Origin: Prevotella sp.
Lineage (GTDB): Bacteria > Bacteroidota > Bacteroidia > Bacteroidales > Bacteroidaceae
DNA: 64,000 bases
Reading direction: 5' to 3'
Assembly (NCBI GenBank): GCA_024682415.1
Contig: JAIKZG010000013.1
Location: 87,219 to 151,218 of the forward strand
Part shown: positions 33,104 to 47,735 of the stretch, in pieces
Numbering within the stretch: position 1 is the first letter of the stretch
Layout of the letters: each line of letters opens with the position of its first letter
Position numbers and translations under genes: made by a program
Notes under the pieces: generated by a model
The model's input: the letters and a program-made list of their open reading frames with translations, nothing else
The model's database searches: none
Told to the model about the DNA's origin: nothing

Positions 33104-33796
33104 ATGACTAAATTGACAAAAAATCAAAAGGCAGTCGCTGACAAGGTTGAAGCAGGGAAAGCATACTCTCTGAAAGAGGCTTCTGAGTTGGTAAAGGAAA
33201 TCACCACTACCAAGTTTGATGCTTCTTTGGACATCGACATACGTTTGGGCGTAGACCCTCGTAAGGCTAACCAGATGGTTCGTGGCGTTGTTTCATTGCC
33301 TAACGGAACTGGTAAGGTTACACGTGTGTTGTGTCTCTGTACTCCTGATCAGGAAGCTGCTGCAAAGGAAGCCGGTGCTGACTATGTAGGTCTTGACGAG
33401 TATATCGAAAAGATTAAAGGTGGCTGGACCGACGTTGACGTTATCATCACAATGCCTTCTTGCATGGGTAAAGTAGGTCCTTTAGGACGTGTCCTTGGTC
33501 CTCGTGGCTTGATGCCTAACCCTAAGAGCGGTACTGTAACTATGGACGTTGCTAAGGCAGTTAAGGATATTAAGCAAGGTAAGATTGATTTCAAGGTAGA
33601 TAAGGCTGGTATTATTCATACTTCAATCGGTAAGGTTAGCTTTACCGCTGAGCAGATTTACCAGAATGCAAAGGAATTCATTCAGACCGTTATCAAGCTG
33701 AAACCATCTGCTGCTAAAGGTACATATTTGAAGAGTATCTTTATTTCTAGCACAATGAGTAAGGGTATCAAGATTGATCCTAAGTCAGTTGAATAA
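33104..33796 (+). CDS. rplA: 50S ribosomal protein L1 (uL1)
   Basis: uL1 builds the mobile L1 stalk near the E site. The 230-residue chain includes [20 protein letters not shown], the hinge region [20 protein letters not shown], and [17 protein letters not shown]. It starts 27 bases after rplK, in the conserved order. Confidence 0.98.
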   Translation: MTKLTKNQKAVADKVEAGKAYSLKEASELVKEITTTKFDASLDIDIRLGVDPRKANQMVRGVVSLPNGTGKVTRVLCLCTPDQEAAAKEAGADYVGLDEYIEKIKGGWTDVDVIITMPSCMGKVGPLGRVLGPRGLMPNPKSGTVTMDVAKAVKDIKQGKIDFKVDKAGIIHTSIGKVSFTAEQIYQNAKEFIQTVIKLKPSAAKGTYLKSIFISSTMSKGIKIDPKSVE

Positions 33797-33815
33797 CTCT
33801 AAAAGTTTGTAAAAG

Positions 33816-34334
33816 ATGAAAAAAGAAGTAAAAGATACTATTATAGTTGAACTCGGTAATAAGTTGAAGGAATATCCACATTTTTATGTTGTGGATGTTA
33901 CTGGCTTGAACGCTGAGCAGACGAGCTCACTTCGTCGTAAGTGCTTCGGTCAGGGTATCAAGATGGTTGTCGTAAAGAACAACTTGATGCTCAAGGCTTT
34001 GGAAGCTTCTGACGTAGATTTCGAGGCTTTGTATCCTACATTGAAGGGCAATACAGCTATCATGTTCGCACAGGTAGCTAATGTTCCTGCTAAGCTTTTG
34101 AAGGAATATAAGAAAGAAGGTATCCCTGCTTTGAAGGGTGCTTATGCTGAGGAAGGCATCTATACTGGTGCAGACAAGCTCGATGAACTTGCAGCTATCA
34201 AGAGCAAGACTGAGGTTATTGCAGAGATTGTTTCTTTGCTCCAGAGCCCAGCCAAGAACGTTGTTTCTGCTCTTCAATCAGGCGCAAACACCATCCATGG
34301 TGTGCTCAAGACCTTAGGCGAGCGTCCTGAATAA
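33816..34334 (+). CDS. rplJ: 50S ribosomal protein L10 (uL10)
   Basis: uL10 anchors the bL12 dimers of the ribosomal stalk. The 172-residue protein has the RNA-binding N-domain (FYVVDVTGLNAEQTSSLRRK, VVVKNNLMLKAL) and the C-terminal helix that binds bL12. Only 19 bases separate it from rplA, so the classical L10 leader structure of E. coli is absent here. Confidence 0.97.
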   Translation: MKKEVKDTIIVELGNKLKEYPHFYVVDVTGLNAEQTSSLRRKCFGQGIKMVVVKNNLMLKALEASDVDFEALYPTLKGNTAIMFAQVANVPAKLLKEYKKEGIPALKGAYAEEGIYTGADKLDELAAIKSKTEVIAEIVSLLQSPAKNVVSALQSGANTIHGVLKTLGERPE

Positions 34335-34398
34335 ATCGATTTTATCGAATTGAGGTTACATATTTAATAATAACGAATAAATTAAAATTTAGAATAAA

Positions 34399-34773
34399 AT
34401 GGCAGACGTTAAAGCTATTGCTGAAGAATTGGTAAATTTGACAGTTAAAGAAGTAAATGAGTTGGCAACAGTCCTCAAGGACGAGTATGGTATCGAGCCT
34501 GCTGCTGCAGCTGTTGCTGTAGCTGCTGGTCCTGCTGCTGCTGGTGCAGCTGCTGAGGAGAAGTCATCTTTCGATGTAGTTCTCGCTGAGGTAGGTGCTG
34601 CTAAGTTGCAGGTAGTTAAGGCTGTTAAGGAAGCTTGCGGTCTTGGCTTGAAGGACGCTAAGGATCTCGTAGACAAGGCTCCTGCTACATTGAAGGAAGG
34701 TTTGTCTAAGGACGAGGCTGAGAACTTGAAGAAGGCTATCGAGGAGTCTGGTGCAAAGGTAGAGTTGAAGTAA
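34399..34773 (+). CDS. rplL: 50S ribosomal protein L7/L12 (bL12)
   Basis: bL12 dimers on the stalk recruit translation factors. The 124-residue product has an N-terminal dimerisation domain ([20 protein letters not shown]), an alanine-rich hinge ([20 protein letters not shown]), and the globular C-domain [38 protein letters not shown]. The hinge is typical of the family. A structured spacer separates it from rpoB. Confidence 0.98.
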   Translation: MADVKAIAEELVNLTVKEVNELATVLKDEYGIEPAAAAVAVAAGPAAAGAAAEEKSSFDVVLAEVGAAKLQVVKAVKEACGLGLKDAKDLVDKAPATLKEGLSKDEAENLKKAIEESGAKVELK

Positions 34774-34789
34774 TTCAACCACTGCACAC

Positions 34790-34814
34790 AGAAAACTGAT
34801 GTCATCGGTTTTCT
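34790..34814 (+). other. Hairpin in the rplL-rpoB spacer
   Basis: AGAAAACTGAT pairs with ATCGGTTTTCT around GTC, one T-G wobble, making an 11-bp stem 16 bases after the rplL stop. It could protect the 3' end of the ribosomal protein mRNA or be a processing site. Confidence 0.6.
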
Positions 34815-34858
34815 CAGCTGGACATTCTTAGTCCAACAAAACTAATTAGCAAATTCGT

Positions 34859-34896
34859 GGTTAGGATTTTCCAAGTAGGTGAGTCCTAACCTTTTT
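34859..34896 (+). terminator. Attenuator upstream of rpoB
   Basis: GGTTAGGA (34859-34866) pairs exactly with TCCTAACC (34884-34891), followed by TTTTTAT, just 20 bases before the rpoB ATG. It has the form of an intrinsic terminator. Since no other promoter for rpoB is visible, partial read-through must be assumed. Confidence 0.7.
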
Positions 34897-34910
34897 ATGT
34901 CTTTAAATAT

Positions 34911-37900
34911 ATGTCTAAACTTGTTGATAACAGAGTAAACTTTGCCAGTGTGCATAATCCTATGCCATATCCGGATTTTCTCGCTGTGCAATTAAAGTCA
35001 TTCAAAGACTTCCTACAGTTAGATACTCCGCCAGAGGAACGCAAGAACGACGGTTTGTATAAGGTGTTCGCAGAGAATTTCCCTATCACCGACTCTCGTA
35101 ATAATTTCGTACTTGAGTTCCTGGACTACTACATTGATCCGCCTCGCTATTCTATTGATGAATGTTTGGAGCGCGGACTTACTTACAGTGTCCCACTTAA
35201 AGCGAAGATGAAGCTATACTGTACGGATCCTGACCATGAGGATTTCGGTACTTTTATTCAGGATGTATTCTTGGGTACTATTCCTTATATGACCCAGAAT
35301 GGTACATTCGTCATCAATGGTGCTGAACGCGTTGTCGTTGCTCAGTTGCATCGTTCTCCTGGTGTGTTCTTCTCTCAGGGACAACACGCTAATGGTACAA
35401 TGTTGTATTCTGCTCGTATCATTCCTTTCAAGGGCTCATGGATTGAATTCGCTACTGACATCAACAATGTTATGTATGCCTATATCGATCGTAAGAAGAA
35501 GTTGCCTGTTACAACTATGCTTCGCGCAATTGGTTATGAGTCTGATTCTGATATCCTTCAGATATTCGACTTGGCTGAAGAGCTGAAAGTTAATAAGAAG
35601 AACTTGAAGGCTGCAATCGGTCGTAAGCTTGCAGCGCGTGTAGTAAAGAGTTGGAACGAGGACTTCGTAGACGAAGATACAGGTGAGGTCGTTTCTATTG
35701 AGCGTAATGAAGTTGTGATGGAGCGTGAAACAGAAATCACGCTTGATAATATGGATGAAATTCTTGAGAGTGGTGCTTCTGCTGTTCTTTTGCATAAGGA
35801 TGCTGAAGCTGCTCAGAAGTATTCTATTATCTTCAATACGCTTGCTAAAGACCCGACTAATTCTGAGAAGGAAGCTGTAAATTATATCTATCGTCAGCTT
35901 CGTAATGCAGATCCCGCTGATGACGCAAGTGCAAAGGAAGTGTTCCAAAACTTGTTCTTCTCAGATAAGCGTTACGACCTTGGTGAGGTTGGACGTTATC
36001 GTATTAATAAAAAACTCGGACTTGATAGCAGCATGGATACACGTGTGCTTACCAAGGACGATATCATAGAGATTATTAAATATCTCATCCAGCTTATTAA
36101 CTCAAATGCTACTGTTGATGATATTGACCACTTGAGCAATCGTCGCGTGCGTACAGTAGGTGAGCAATTGGCTAATCAGTTCTCTATTGGTTTGGCTCGT
36201 ATGAGTCGTACTATTAAAGAACGTATGAATGTACGTGATAATGAGGTGTTTACTCCAACAGACTTGATTAACGCCAAGACTATTTCAAGCGTTATTAATT
36301 CTTTCTTTGGCACAAACCCATTGTCACAGTTTATGGATCAGACTAACCCATTGGCTGAGGTTACGCATAAGCGTCGCCTTTCAGCTCTTGGTCCTGGTGG
36401 TCTTACTCGTGATCGTGCCGGCTTTGAGGTTCGAGACGTTCACTTTACTCACTATGGTCGTCTGTGTCCTATTGAGAGTCCTGAAGGTCCTAACATCGGA
36501 CTTATCTCTTCTCTCTGTGTTTACGCGAATATCAACCACCTTGGTTTCATTGTTACTCCTTATCGTAAGGTTAATAATGGTAAGGTTGATATGGATAATA
36601 AAGACATCCTGTATCTTACAGCCGAAGATGAGGAAGACAAGATTATCGGTCAGGGTAATGCTCCTCTGAATGAAGATGGTAGCTTTATCCGTAAGGTCGT
36701 TAAGTGTCGTCGTGATGCTGATTATCCAGTCGTTCCTCCTGCAGAGGTGGATTATATGGATGTCAGTCCACAGCAGATTGCTTCTGTCAGCGCTTCTTTG
36801 ATTCCATTCTTAGAGCATGATGACGGTCACCGTGCGTTGATGGGATGTAACATGATGCGCCAGGCCGTTCCTTTGCTTCATAATGATGCTCCAATCGTTG
36901 GTACTGGTTTGGAGAAGCAGGTTTGTGAGAACTCTCGTACTCAAATTACAGCTGAGGGCGATGGTGTAATCGACTATGTTGATGCTACCACAATTCGTAT
37001 CCTTTATGACAGAACGGATGATGAGGAATTCGTAAGCTTTGAACCTGCTTTGAAGGAATATCGTATTCCTAAGTTCCGTCGTACCAACCAGAACATGACT
37101 ATCGACCTTCGTCCTATTTGCAGCAAGGGTCAGCGTGTTAAGGAAGGTGATATCTTGACAGAAGGATATGCTACTGAAAATGGAGAGTTGGCATTGGGTC
37201 GTAACCTCCTTGTTGCTTACATGCCTTGGAAGGGTTACAACTATGAGGATGCTATTGTGTTGTCAGAACGTATGGTTCGTGATGACGTATTGACATCTGT
37301 TCATGTAGATGAATATTCTCTTGACGTGCGTGAAACAAAGCGTGGCGTTGAAGAGTTTACAGCAGATATTCCTAACGTAAGTGAGGAAGCAACTAAGGAT
37401 TTGGATGAAAACGGTGTAGTACGTGTTGGTGCTCGTATCGAACCGGGTGATATCCTTATCGGTAAGATTTCACCTAAGGGCGAGAGCGATCCTACTCCAG
37501 AAGAGAAATTGCTTCGTGCTATCTTTGGTGATAAGGCTGGTGACGTGAAGGATTCTTCACTCAAGGCTAATCCTTCATTGAGTGGTGTCGTGATTGATAA
37601 GAAATTGTTCACACGCGCCGTTAAAACTCGTGAAAGCAAGAAGCAAGATAAGATTATTCTCGCTAAGATAGACGAGGAATATGAAGCTAAGGCTGCTGAT
37701 CTTAAGGGTATCTTGGTAGATAAACTTATGGAGCTTACTGAGGATAAGACTTCACAGGGCGTTAAGGATTATTCTGATGTTGAGATTATAACAAAGGGTA
37801 GCAAGTTCTCTATTGCAGCTCTTAATAATCTTGATTATGAAGGCATTCTTACTAATAATTGGACAGGTGATGAACATACAGATAGTCTTATCTCTATGCT

Positions 37901-38720
37901 TATCCGCAATTATTTGCGCAAATATAAGCAGCTTGACGCAGAGTTGAAGCGTCGTAAGTTTGCTATTTCTATTGGTGATGAGCTTCCTTCTGGTATCCTT
38001 CAGATGGCTAAGGTATATGTCGCTAAGAAACGTAAGATTAGCGTAGGTGATAAGCTTGCCGGTCGTCATGGTAATAAGGGTGTAATCTCAAAGATTGTTC
38101 GTATGGAGGATATGCCATTCTTGGAAGATGGACGTCCTGTAGACTTGGTGCTTAACCCGATGGGTGTGCCTTCTCGTATGAACCTTGGACAGATTTTCGA
38201 GGCAATTCTTGGTGCAGCAGGTAAGAAACTTGGTGTTAAGTTCGCAACTCCAATCTTTGATGGTGCACATCTTGACGATCTTGAGGAATGGACAGAAAAG
38301 GCAGGCTTGCCTCATTTGTGCTCTACTCACCTTTATGATGGTGAAACAGGTGAACGATTTGACCAAAAGGCAACTGTTGGTATTACATACTTCTTGAAGC
38401 TTGGTCATATGGTTGAGGATAAGATGCATGCACGTTCTATTGGTCCTTACTCACTTATTACACAGCAGCCACTTGGTGGTAAAGCACAATTTGGTGGTCA
38501 GCGTTTTGGTGAGATGGAGGTTTGGGCTCTTGAAGCATTTGGTGCAAGTCATGTTCTTCAGGAGATACTTACTATCAAGAGTGATGATACAGTTGGACGT
38601 TCTAAGGCATACGAGGCAATCGTTAAGGGTGATCCTATGCCAACGCCTAACATCCCAGAATCACTTAACGTGTTGTTGCATGAACTTCGTGGTTTAGGAT
38701 TAAGCATTAAGCTCGACTAA
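34911..38720 (+). CDS. rpoB: RNA polymerase beta subunit
   Basis: The 1269-residue product is a complete beta subunit. The N-terminus is [20 protein letters not shown] and the conserved lobe motif is [10 protein letters not shown]. The rifampicin-binding region is present as [34 protein letters not shown] (F, Q, D, H and R at the usual contact sites, with no obvious resistance change). The C-terminus has [24 protein letters not shown]. It is co-directional with rpoC after 20 bases. Confidence 0.99.
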   Translation: MSKLVDNRVNFASVHNPMPYPDFLAVQLKSFKDFLQLDTPPEERKNDGLYKVFAENFPITDSRNNFVLEFLDYYIDPPRYSIDECLERGLTYSVPLKAKMKLYCTDPDHEDFGTFIQDVFLGTIPYMTQNGTFVINGAERVVVAQLHRSPGVFFSQGQHANGTMLYSARIIPFKGSWIEFATDINNVMYAYIDRKKKLPVTTMLRAIGYESDSDILQIFDLAEELKVNKKNLKAAIGRKLAARVVKSWNEDFVDEDTGEVVSIERNEVVMERETEITLDNMDEILESGASAVLLHKDAEAAQKYSIIFNTLAKDPTNSEKEAVNYIYRQLRNADPADDASAKEVFQNLFFSDKRYDLGEVGRYRINKKLGLDSSMDTRVLTKDDIIEIIKYLIQLINSNATVDDIDHLSNRRVRTVGEQLANQFSIGLARMSRTIKERMNVRDNEVFTPTDLINAKTISSVINSFFGTNPLSQFMDQTNPLAEVTHKRRLSALGPGGLTRDRAGFEVRDVHFTHYGRLCPIESPEGPNIGLISSLCVYANINHLGFIVTPYRKVNNGKVDMDNKDILYLTAEDEEDKIIGQGNAPLNEDGSFIRKVVKCRRDADYPVVPPAEVDYMDVSPQQIASVSASLIPFLEHDDGHRALMGCNMMRQAVPLLHNDAPIVGTGLEKQVCENSRTQITAEGDGVIDYVDATTIRILYDRTDDEEFVSFEPALKEYRIPKFRRTNQNMTIDLRPICSKGQRVKEGDILTEGYATENGELALGRNLLVAYMPWKGYNYEDAIVLSERMVRDDVLTSVHVDEYSLDVRETKRGVEEFTADIPNVSEEATKDLDENGVVRVGARIEPGDILIGKISPKGESDPTPEEKLLRAIFGDKAGDVKDSSLKANPSLSGVVIDKKLFTRAVKTRESKKQDKIILAKIDEEYEAKAADLKGILVDKLMELTEDKTSQGVKDYSDVEIITKGSKFSIAALNNLDYEGILTNNWTGDEHTDSLISMLIRNYLRKYKQLDAELKRRKFAISIGDELPSGILQMAKVYVAKKRKISVGDKLAGRHGNKGVISKIVRMEDMPFLEDGRPVDLVLNPMGVPSRMNLGQIFEAILGAAGKKLGVKFATPIFDGAHLDDLEEWTEKAGLPHLCSTHLYDGETGERFDQKATVGITYFLKLGHMVEDKMHARSIGPYSLITQQPLGGKAQFGGQRFGEMEVWALEAFGASHVLQEILTIKSDDTVGRSKAYEAIVKGDPMPTPNIPESLNVLLHELRGLGLSIKLD

Positions 38721-38740
38721 TCAACTCAAAATTAAGAAAA

Positions 38741-43078
<4,338 letters not shown>

Positions 43079-43113
43079 TTAATTCGAAAGAACTATTTCA
43101 TAAATGATAAGAG

Positions 43114-43149
43114 GGGAGGCACAGATGTGATGTCTGAGCCTCCCTTTTT
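43114..43149 (+). terminator. rpoBC terminator
   Basis: GGGAGGC (43114-43120) and GCCTCCC (43138-43144) form the stem, with inner CAGA/TCTG pairs, followed by TTTTT. Confidence 0.92.
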
Positions 43150-43178
43150 GTAAAATCTTAATAATTGATATATTTGTT

Positions 43179-44525
43179 ATGGATAATGATTCTTTTCAGG
43201 TAGTGCAAAAACCGTTTACTACAGACGAGGCTATAAAAGAGGCTAAACGTTGCCTTCATTGCAAGAAGCCTACATGTGTTACAGGATGTCCTATCGGTAA
43301 TTCAATACCGGATTTTATTCACCAACTTTCTATGGGAAACATGGGTGAAGCGATGTCTATCATCAATGAGAAGAGTAATCTTCCAGCGATATGCGGACGC
43401 GTATGTCCTCATGATCGTCAGTGCCAAGGACATTGCATTCTCAACAAGAAAGGTACACCTATACAGATTGGCAAGCTTGAGAGCTTTATTGCCGATTTTG
43501 ATACAAAGATGAAACTTACTCGTGAGCGTCTTCCGCAGAAAACTCGTGGAAAGGTGGCTGTAATTGGTTCAGGCCCTGCCGGCTTGACTGTTGCGGGCGA
43601 TTTGGCTCGTGAGGGATTTGCCGTTACTATTTTTGAGGGACAGAATGAAGCCGGTGGTGTGTTGATGTATGGTATTCCAGAATATCGACTGCCGAAAGAC
43701 GTAGTAAGGGCAGAGATAAAGAAGATTGAAGAATTAGGCGTGAATTTTGTGGTCAATACCATGGTGGGACGCAATAATGTGACCATCGACAGTATTTTCC
43801 AGGCAGGATTCGACGCAATATTTATCGGTTCGGGCACGGCTCTTCCTAAGGATATGGATGTACCTGGAGCCGACTTGCGTGGCGTTACGCAAAGTGTTTA
43901 TTTCCTGCATCAGGTAAATAGCTTCAACGTTGGAGCTATCGGCCGTGAGCGTGTGCCTCTCGTGGATGGTGAAAAGGTAGCTGTAATCGGTGGCGGAAAC
44001 GTGGCTATGGATGCAGCGCGCACTGCTATTCGTATGGGCAGCGACGTTACTGTAATCTATCGTCGCAAGCAGGAGGATATGCCTGCTATCAAGGCTGAAT
44101 ACGATGAAGCTGTAAATGAAGGCGTGCATTTCTTCTGGGAGTCATCTACCATTGATTTCGTAGGTGAGGATGGACATCTTAAGGCAATCCACCTCAATAC
44201 TCCTGACGGCGAGCAGACTTTGCCTTTCGACAGGGTGTTCCTCGCAATAGGTTCACGTCCTGCCGATCGCATCGTTTCTACCACAGATGGTATTGAAACA
44301 GATGAAAAGGGATATGTGATTGTGAATGAGCGTCCGTTGGGTATGACTTCACGCCGTGGCGTATTTGCCGGAGGTGATGTCGTGCATCGTCCTCAGACTG
44401 TTGTCCTCGCAATGAAAGCGGCTAAGGAGGTGGCTGCCGGCATAGCTCAATATGTTGATGCCGTTAAGCTTCTCGATGCCGTTGAGGAGGATGAAAATCG
44501 CAAGAATCAGACAGAAGAAAACTAA
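43179..44525 (+). CDS. NADPH-dependent glutamate synthase small-subunit-type oxidoreductase
   Basis: The 448-residue protein has two N-terminal iron-sulfur cysteine groups, CLHCKKPTCVTGCPIGNSIP and CGRVCPHDRQCQGHC. A FAD-binding GSGPAGLTVAGDLAREG loop (about 130) and an NAD(P)H-binding GGGNVAMDAARTAIRMG loop (about 270) follow. The family includes GltD, NfnB and related subunits that carry electrons from NADPH to a partner. No glutamate synthase large subunit is adjacent, so it may act as the homomeric GltA-type enzyme or with a partner elsewhere. A TATATTTG box sits 3 bases before the start and is probably fortuitous. DUF3467 follows after 28 bases. Confidence 0.9.
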   Translation: MDNDSFQVVQKPFTTDEAIKEAKRCLHCKKPTCVTGCPIGNSIPDFIHQLSMGNMGEAMSIINEKSNLPAICGRVCPHDRQCQGHCILNKKGTPIQIGKLESFIADFDTKMKLTRERLPQKTRGKVAVIGSGPAGLTVAGDLAREGFAVTIFEGQNEAGGVLMYGIPEYRLPKDVVRAEIKKIEELGVNFVVNTMVGRNNVTIDSIFQAGFDAIFIGSGTALPKDMDVPGADLRGVTQSVYFLHQVNSFNVGAIGRERVPLVDGEKVAVIGGGNVAMDAARTAIRMGSDVTVIYRRKQEDMPAIKAEYDEAVNEGVHFFWESSTIDFVGEDGHLKAIHLNTPDGEQTLPFDRVFLAIGSRPADRIVSTTDGIETDEKGYVIVNERPLGMTSRRGVFAGGDVVHRPQTVVLAMKAAKEVAAGIAQYVDAVKLLDAVEEDENRKNQTEEN

Positions 44526-44553
44526 TATTAATTTCAAAAAAACAATAAATTTT

Positions 44554-44868
44554 ATGCCGAACAACAACGAAAACCAGAATCAGCAGATGAGCATTGGTAT
44601 CGATCCTCAGACTGCTAAGGGCATTTATTCTAACATGGTAATGCTCACTCATTCTACTACAGAATTTGTACTCGATTTCGCCTCAATCCTTCCGGGAGGA
44701 ATGGGCCCACAGGTGCAGAGCCGAATAATCATGGCGCCGGAGCATGCAAAGCGTCTTCTCGCAGCTCTTTCTGAGAATATCTCTCGCTATGAGAATGCTT
44801 TCGGCCCAATCGATATTACTAATGGTGATCCTAAGACGGCTACTCCATTCGGTAAAGGTCAGGCTTAA
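44554..44868 (+). CDS. DUF3467 family protein
   Basis: The track ORF starts at 44452 inside the previous gene. The ATG at 44554 (MPNNNENQNQQMSIG) gives 104 residues and fits the family. The DUF3467 core is visible: GIYSNMVMLTHSTTEFVLDF and IIMAPEHAKRLLAALSENI. Members are small, soluble and of unknown function. In Bacteroidetes the gene commonly follows rpoC or the neighbouring oxidoreductase, and some related proteins are annotated as gas-vesicle or chaperone-like without proof. A bidirectional terminator follows. Confidence 0.88.
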   Translation: MPNNNENQNQQMSIGIDPQTAKGIYSNMVMLTHSTTEFVLDFASILPGGMGPQVQSRIIMAPEHAKRLLAALSENISRYENAFGPIDITNGDPKTATPFGKGQA

Positions 44869-44907
44869 TTGCGAGGAGCATAGCCAAGCTAATCGCTATA
44901 AAAAATA

Positions 44908-44950
44908 AAGAAGCGTACTGAGATGATTTAATCTTGGTACGCTTCTTTTC
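44908..44950 (+). terminator. Bidirectional terminator between DUF3467 and comM
   Basis: AAGAAGCGTAC (44908-44918) pairs with GTACGCTTCTT (44937-44947) and is followed by TTC. On the minus strand the stem runs into TTATTTTTTA. It can serve both convergent genes. Confidence 0.88.
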
Positions 44951-45029
44951 TGTATTTATGGTATAACTCTTCCGCGGCTTGGGAAAATGATTTCCTATGG
45001 TGGTGTAATCTTTCAGCGGCAGACGCTAA

Positions 45030-46577
45030 CTACCATTGACGTTCTGCCCAGTCACCGCGGTCGAGATTTCTGTAGGAAATTGCTTCCGCAAGATGTCGCG
45101 CTTCCACTTTCTCGCTTCCGTCAAGATCGGCAATAGTGCGCGCCACTTTTAGAATTCTGCTATATGCTCTTGCCGATAGGCTGAATTTCTCCATCGCCAT
45201 TTTAAGAAGGTCGAGTCCTGCTTTGTCGGGCTCGGCATATTGATGAATCATTCTTTCGCTCATCTGAGCGTTGCAATATACGCCTTTCGATTCCTTATAT
45301 CGCTCTTCCTGAATCTTTCTCGCAGCTATCACCCTCTTTCTTATCACTTCGCTCTTTTCGCCTTCCCTGGCTTGGGAAATGTCTTTAAACGGCACAGGAG
45401 TGATTTCCACCTGAATGTCTATTCTGTCGAGCAGAGGGCCTGAAATTTTGTTCATGTATCGCTGAATCTGCCCCGGTGAGCAAACGCAGGTGTGCGTAGG
45501 GTCGCCATAATATCCGCAAGGACATGGATTCATGCTCGCCACAAACATGAATGAGCATGGAAATTCCACAGTGTATTTAGCTCTTGAAATAGTGATTTTT
45601 CTGTCTTCCAGCGGCTGTCGCAGCACTTCCAATGTGCTCTTGTTGAATTCCGGTAATTCATCAGCGAAAAGCACACCGTTGTGAGCCAGTGATATTTCGC
45701 CTGGCTGTGGAGAAAGACCGCCGCCTACGAGGGCTACTTCAGAAATAGTGTGATGAGGTGAGCGAAACGGACGTTGAGAGATAAGCGATGTGTCTTTGTC
45801 GAGTTTTCCGGCTATGGAATGTATCTGTGTAGTTTCGAGGCTTTCCTGTAATGTTAGCGGAGGAAGAATGCTCGGTAATCGCTTTGCCATCATTGATTTT
45901 CCGCTTCCCGGAGGGCCTATCATTATAAGATTATGTCCGCCTGCCGCAGCCACTTCGAGCGCGCGCTTCACGTTTTCCTGACCTCTCACGTCAGCGAAAT
46001 CCAAATCAAAATTGTATTGATGCTCGTAGAACTCTTTTCGAGTGTCTACAAATGTAGGTTCAAACTTTTCTGTGCCCGAAACCAACGCAATCACTTGTTT
46101 CAGGTCGTCAAGCCCATATACATCGAGATTATTTACCACGGCAGCCTCTCTCGCGTTCTGTCGCGGCACAATCAGAGCCTTGTATTTCTCCTTTCTCGCC
46201 CTTATCGCAATAGGCAGCGCGCCCTTTATCGGTTGCAATGCGCCATCGAGTCCGAGTTCGCCCACAAACATATATTTGTCTAACTCTTTATGCTCAATGC
46301 TTTTGTTGGCAGCAAGGATAGCTATTGCAAGAGGCAGGTCAAATCCGCTGCCTTCCTTTCTCAGGTCGGCAGGGGCGAGGTTGATTGTTATGTCGGCTTT
46401 AGGGAATTTATATCCTATGTATTGTATTGCAGAAGCTATTCTGTCTCGTCCTTCTCTCACGGCAGTGTCGCCGAGTCCGGTGAAATGAAACATTATTCCA
46501 TTCTTTATGTTCACTTCTATTCTTACCGTCGTTGTTTCCAGTCCGTTGACTGCTGCAGAATAGACTTTTACAAGCAT
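45030..46577 (-). CDS. YifB/ComM family Mg-chelatase-like AAA+ ATPase
   Basis: The 515-residue protein has the N-terminal Lon-protease-like domain of YifB (KVYSAAVNGLETTTVRIEVN, then DLPLAIAILAAN). The AAA+ core has Walker A GPPGSGKS (221-228) and Walker B GVLFADELPEFNK, plus arginine-finger motifs. A CPCGYYGDP and CVCSPGQIQRY cysteine pattern and a C-terminal Mg_chelatase_C domain follow. In naturally transformable bacteria the orthologue ComM is a helicase-like factor that extends heteroduplex in recombination. Whether this species is competent is unknown. It is transcribed away from DUF3467. Confidence 0.93.
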   Translation of the reverse strand: MLVKVYSAAVNGLETTTVRIEVNIKNGIMFHFTGLGDTAVREGRDRIASAIQYIGYKFPKADITINLAPADLRKEGSGFDLPLAIAILAANKSIEHKELDKYMFVGELGLDGALQPIKGALPIAIRARKEKYKALIVPRQNAREAAVVNNLDVYGLDDLKQVIALVSGTEKFEPTFVDTRKEFYEHQYNFDLDFADVRGQENVKRALEVAAAGGHNLIMIGPPGSGKSMMAKRLPSILPPLTLQESLETTQIHSIAGKLDKDTSLISQRPFRSPHHTISEVALVGGGLSPQPGEISLAHNGVLFADELPEFNKSTLEVLRQPLEDRKITISRAKYTVEFPCSFMFVASMNPCPCGYYGDPTHTCVCSPGQIQRYMNKISGPLLDRIDIQVEITPVPFKDISQAREGEKSEVIRKRVIAARKIQEERYKESKGVYCNAQMSERMIHQYAEPDKAGLDLLKMAMEKFSLSARAYSRILKVARTIADLDGSEKVEARHLAEAISYRNLDRGDWAERQW

Positions 46578-46652
46578 AGTTTTTCTTTTCCTTTCTCTTT
46601 TTTAAGGGTTGTTTTCTCTGTGAGTATCAGTGTCGGGGTGTATCTTTCCTTC

Positions 46653-47678
46653 TTACTTCTTTATCTTGTTTTCAAGTTCATCTCTCGACAAGTCTTTGCC
46701 TATTATTTTGCCATTCTCCACGAGTATTGTAGAAGGGTAGGTCGTTATGGCAAGAGTGCGCAGAATCGGAGTGTCAAACATCTGACCTGTGCATATATTT
46801 TGCCAATTCAGGCTGTCTGAGCGCAGATAGTTTTTGCATGCGTCGATACTTGCGTCTACGCTTATTCCAAGCACATTCAGCTTGCCATTCGACGACTCTT
46901 TTAGCTGTCTTACAATGTTTGATGTGCTGCGGTTGCTTCCGTCCCATGAAGCCCATGAGTATATCAGCCACAATCCCTTTGACACATTTGCGCTTGTAAC
47001 CGCCTTTCCGTTAATGTCGCGTGCTGAGAAAGAAGGCAGTCTTTTTCCGGCGGAAAGTTGCGCGAGCGAACGCAGATGTTGGTTTACGCGTTTCGCAAGA
47101 CCATTTCTCGGCTGTTCTTTGCATACAAGTTCAGCCAGTTTGATAGCTTTTGAATAATCCTTCATAGTCTTGTCCTGAATGAAGTATTTCAGAAGCATAT
47201 ACGAACTTACTATCGATTCCGGATTGTCTTCTATGAAAAGTTCAGCGTAATGACGTATTTCGGCAGGCGAAGAGTTGGCAATCTGCTCGCGGAAAGCCGT
47301 CATCAGCTTATTATTCTTCGAGCCTTTCACCACGAGCTGTTTCAAATGTGAAGCATCGCCCTTTATCTCAATGTCATTTCCTGGCGCTACGAATATCGGC
47401 TCTTCATAGAAATTAGGGAATACGATAATCAGAGTGCCTTCCGATTCACATGAAATCTCCTTTGAAAATCTGCTGCCTTGCACTTTCAGCGTGTCGATAC
47501 CTTCTATTGCGCCGTCAGGACTATATACATAAAATTCGCCCGTGTTGATGTTGAGCAATCGTCCTTCAAGACGTGCGTGATGGCTGTCAGCTCCACATGA
47601 GCTGAAAACCAAAGATGCCAGTCCCAAAATTGTAGGGACCAGCATCTTATAAGTATTTTTAATTCTAAAATTAATCAA
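46653..47678 (-). CDS. TlpA-like lipoprotein with DUF4369-type N-terminus and no CXXC
   Basis: The 341-residue product has a lipoprotein signal (lipobox LVFSSC, cysteine 28; a start at M12 is also possible). A DUF4369-like beta domain spans about 33-125, followed by a helical linker. The C-terminal thioredoxin-like domain (from about 208) keeps the fold motifs LPSFSARDINGK, WLIYSWASW and cis-proline TTYPSTILVENG. The active site is WASWDGSN, so both catalytic cysteines are replaced (D246 and N249). It therefore cannot be an ordinary disulfide reductase. A binding or structural role in the envelope is more likely. Confidence 0.85.
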   Translation of the reverse strand: MINFRIKNTYKMLVPTILGLASLVFSSCGADSHHARLEGRLLNINTGEFYVYSPDGAIEGIDTLKVQGSRFSKEISCESEGTLIIVFPNFYEEPIFVAPGNDIEIKGDASHLKQLVVKGSKNNKLMTAFREQIANSSPAEIRHYAELFIEDNPESIVSSYMLLKYFIQDKTMKDYSKAIKLAELVCKEQPRNGLAKRVNQHLRSLAQLSAGKRLPSFSARDINGKAVTSANVSKGLWLIYSWASWDGSNRSTSNIVRQLKESSNGKLNVLGISVDASIDACKNYLRSDSLNWQNICTGQMFDTPILRTLAITTYPSTILVENGKIIGKDLSRDELENKIKK

Positions 47679-47735
47679 AGCGAAAAATTAAAGAGTTATG
47701 TTCTGTCTTGTCTTTGCTTATCGCAAATGTATTTT

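Noticed and set aside
33797-33815. L10-type autoregulatory leader before rplJ
   Set aside because: Only 19 bases separate rplA and rplJ and no structure is possible.
43147-43176. TTTG/TATATTTG promoter for the oxidoreductase at 43179
   Set aside because: Spacing is 18 and the predicted start would lie past the ATG, requiring leaderless translation from inside the gene. Probably fortuitous.
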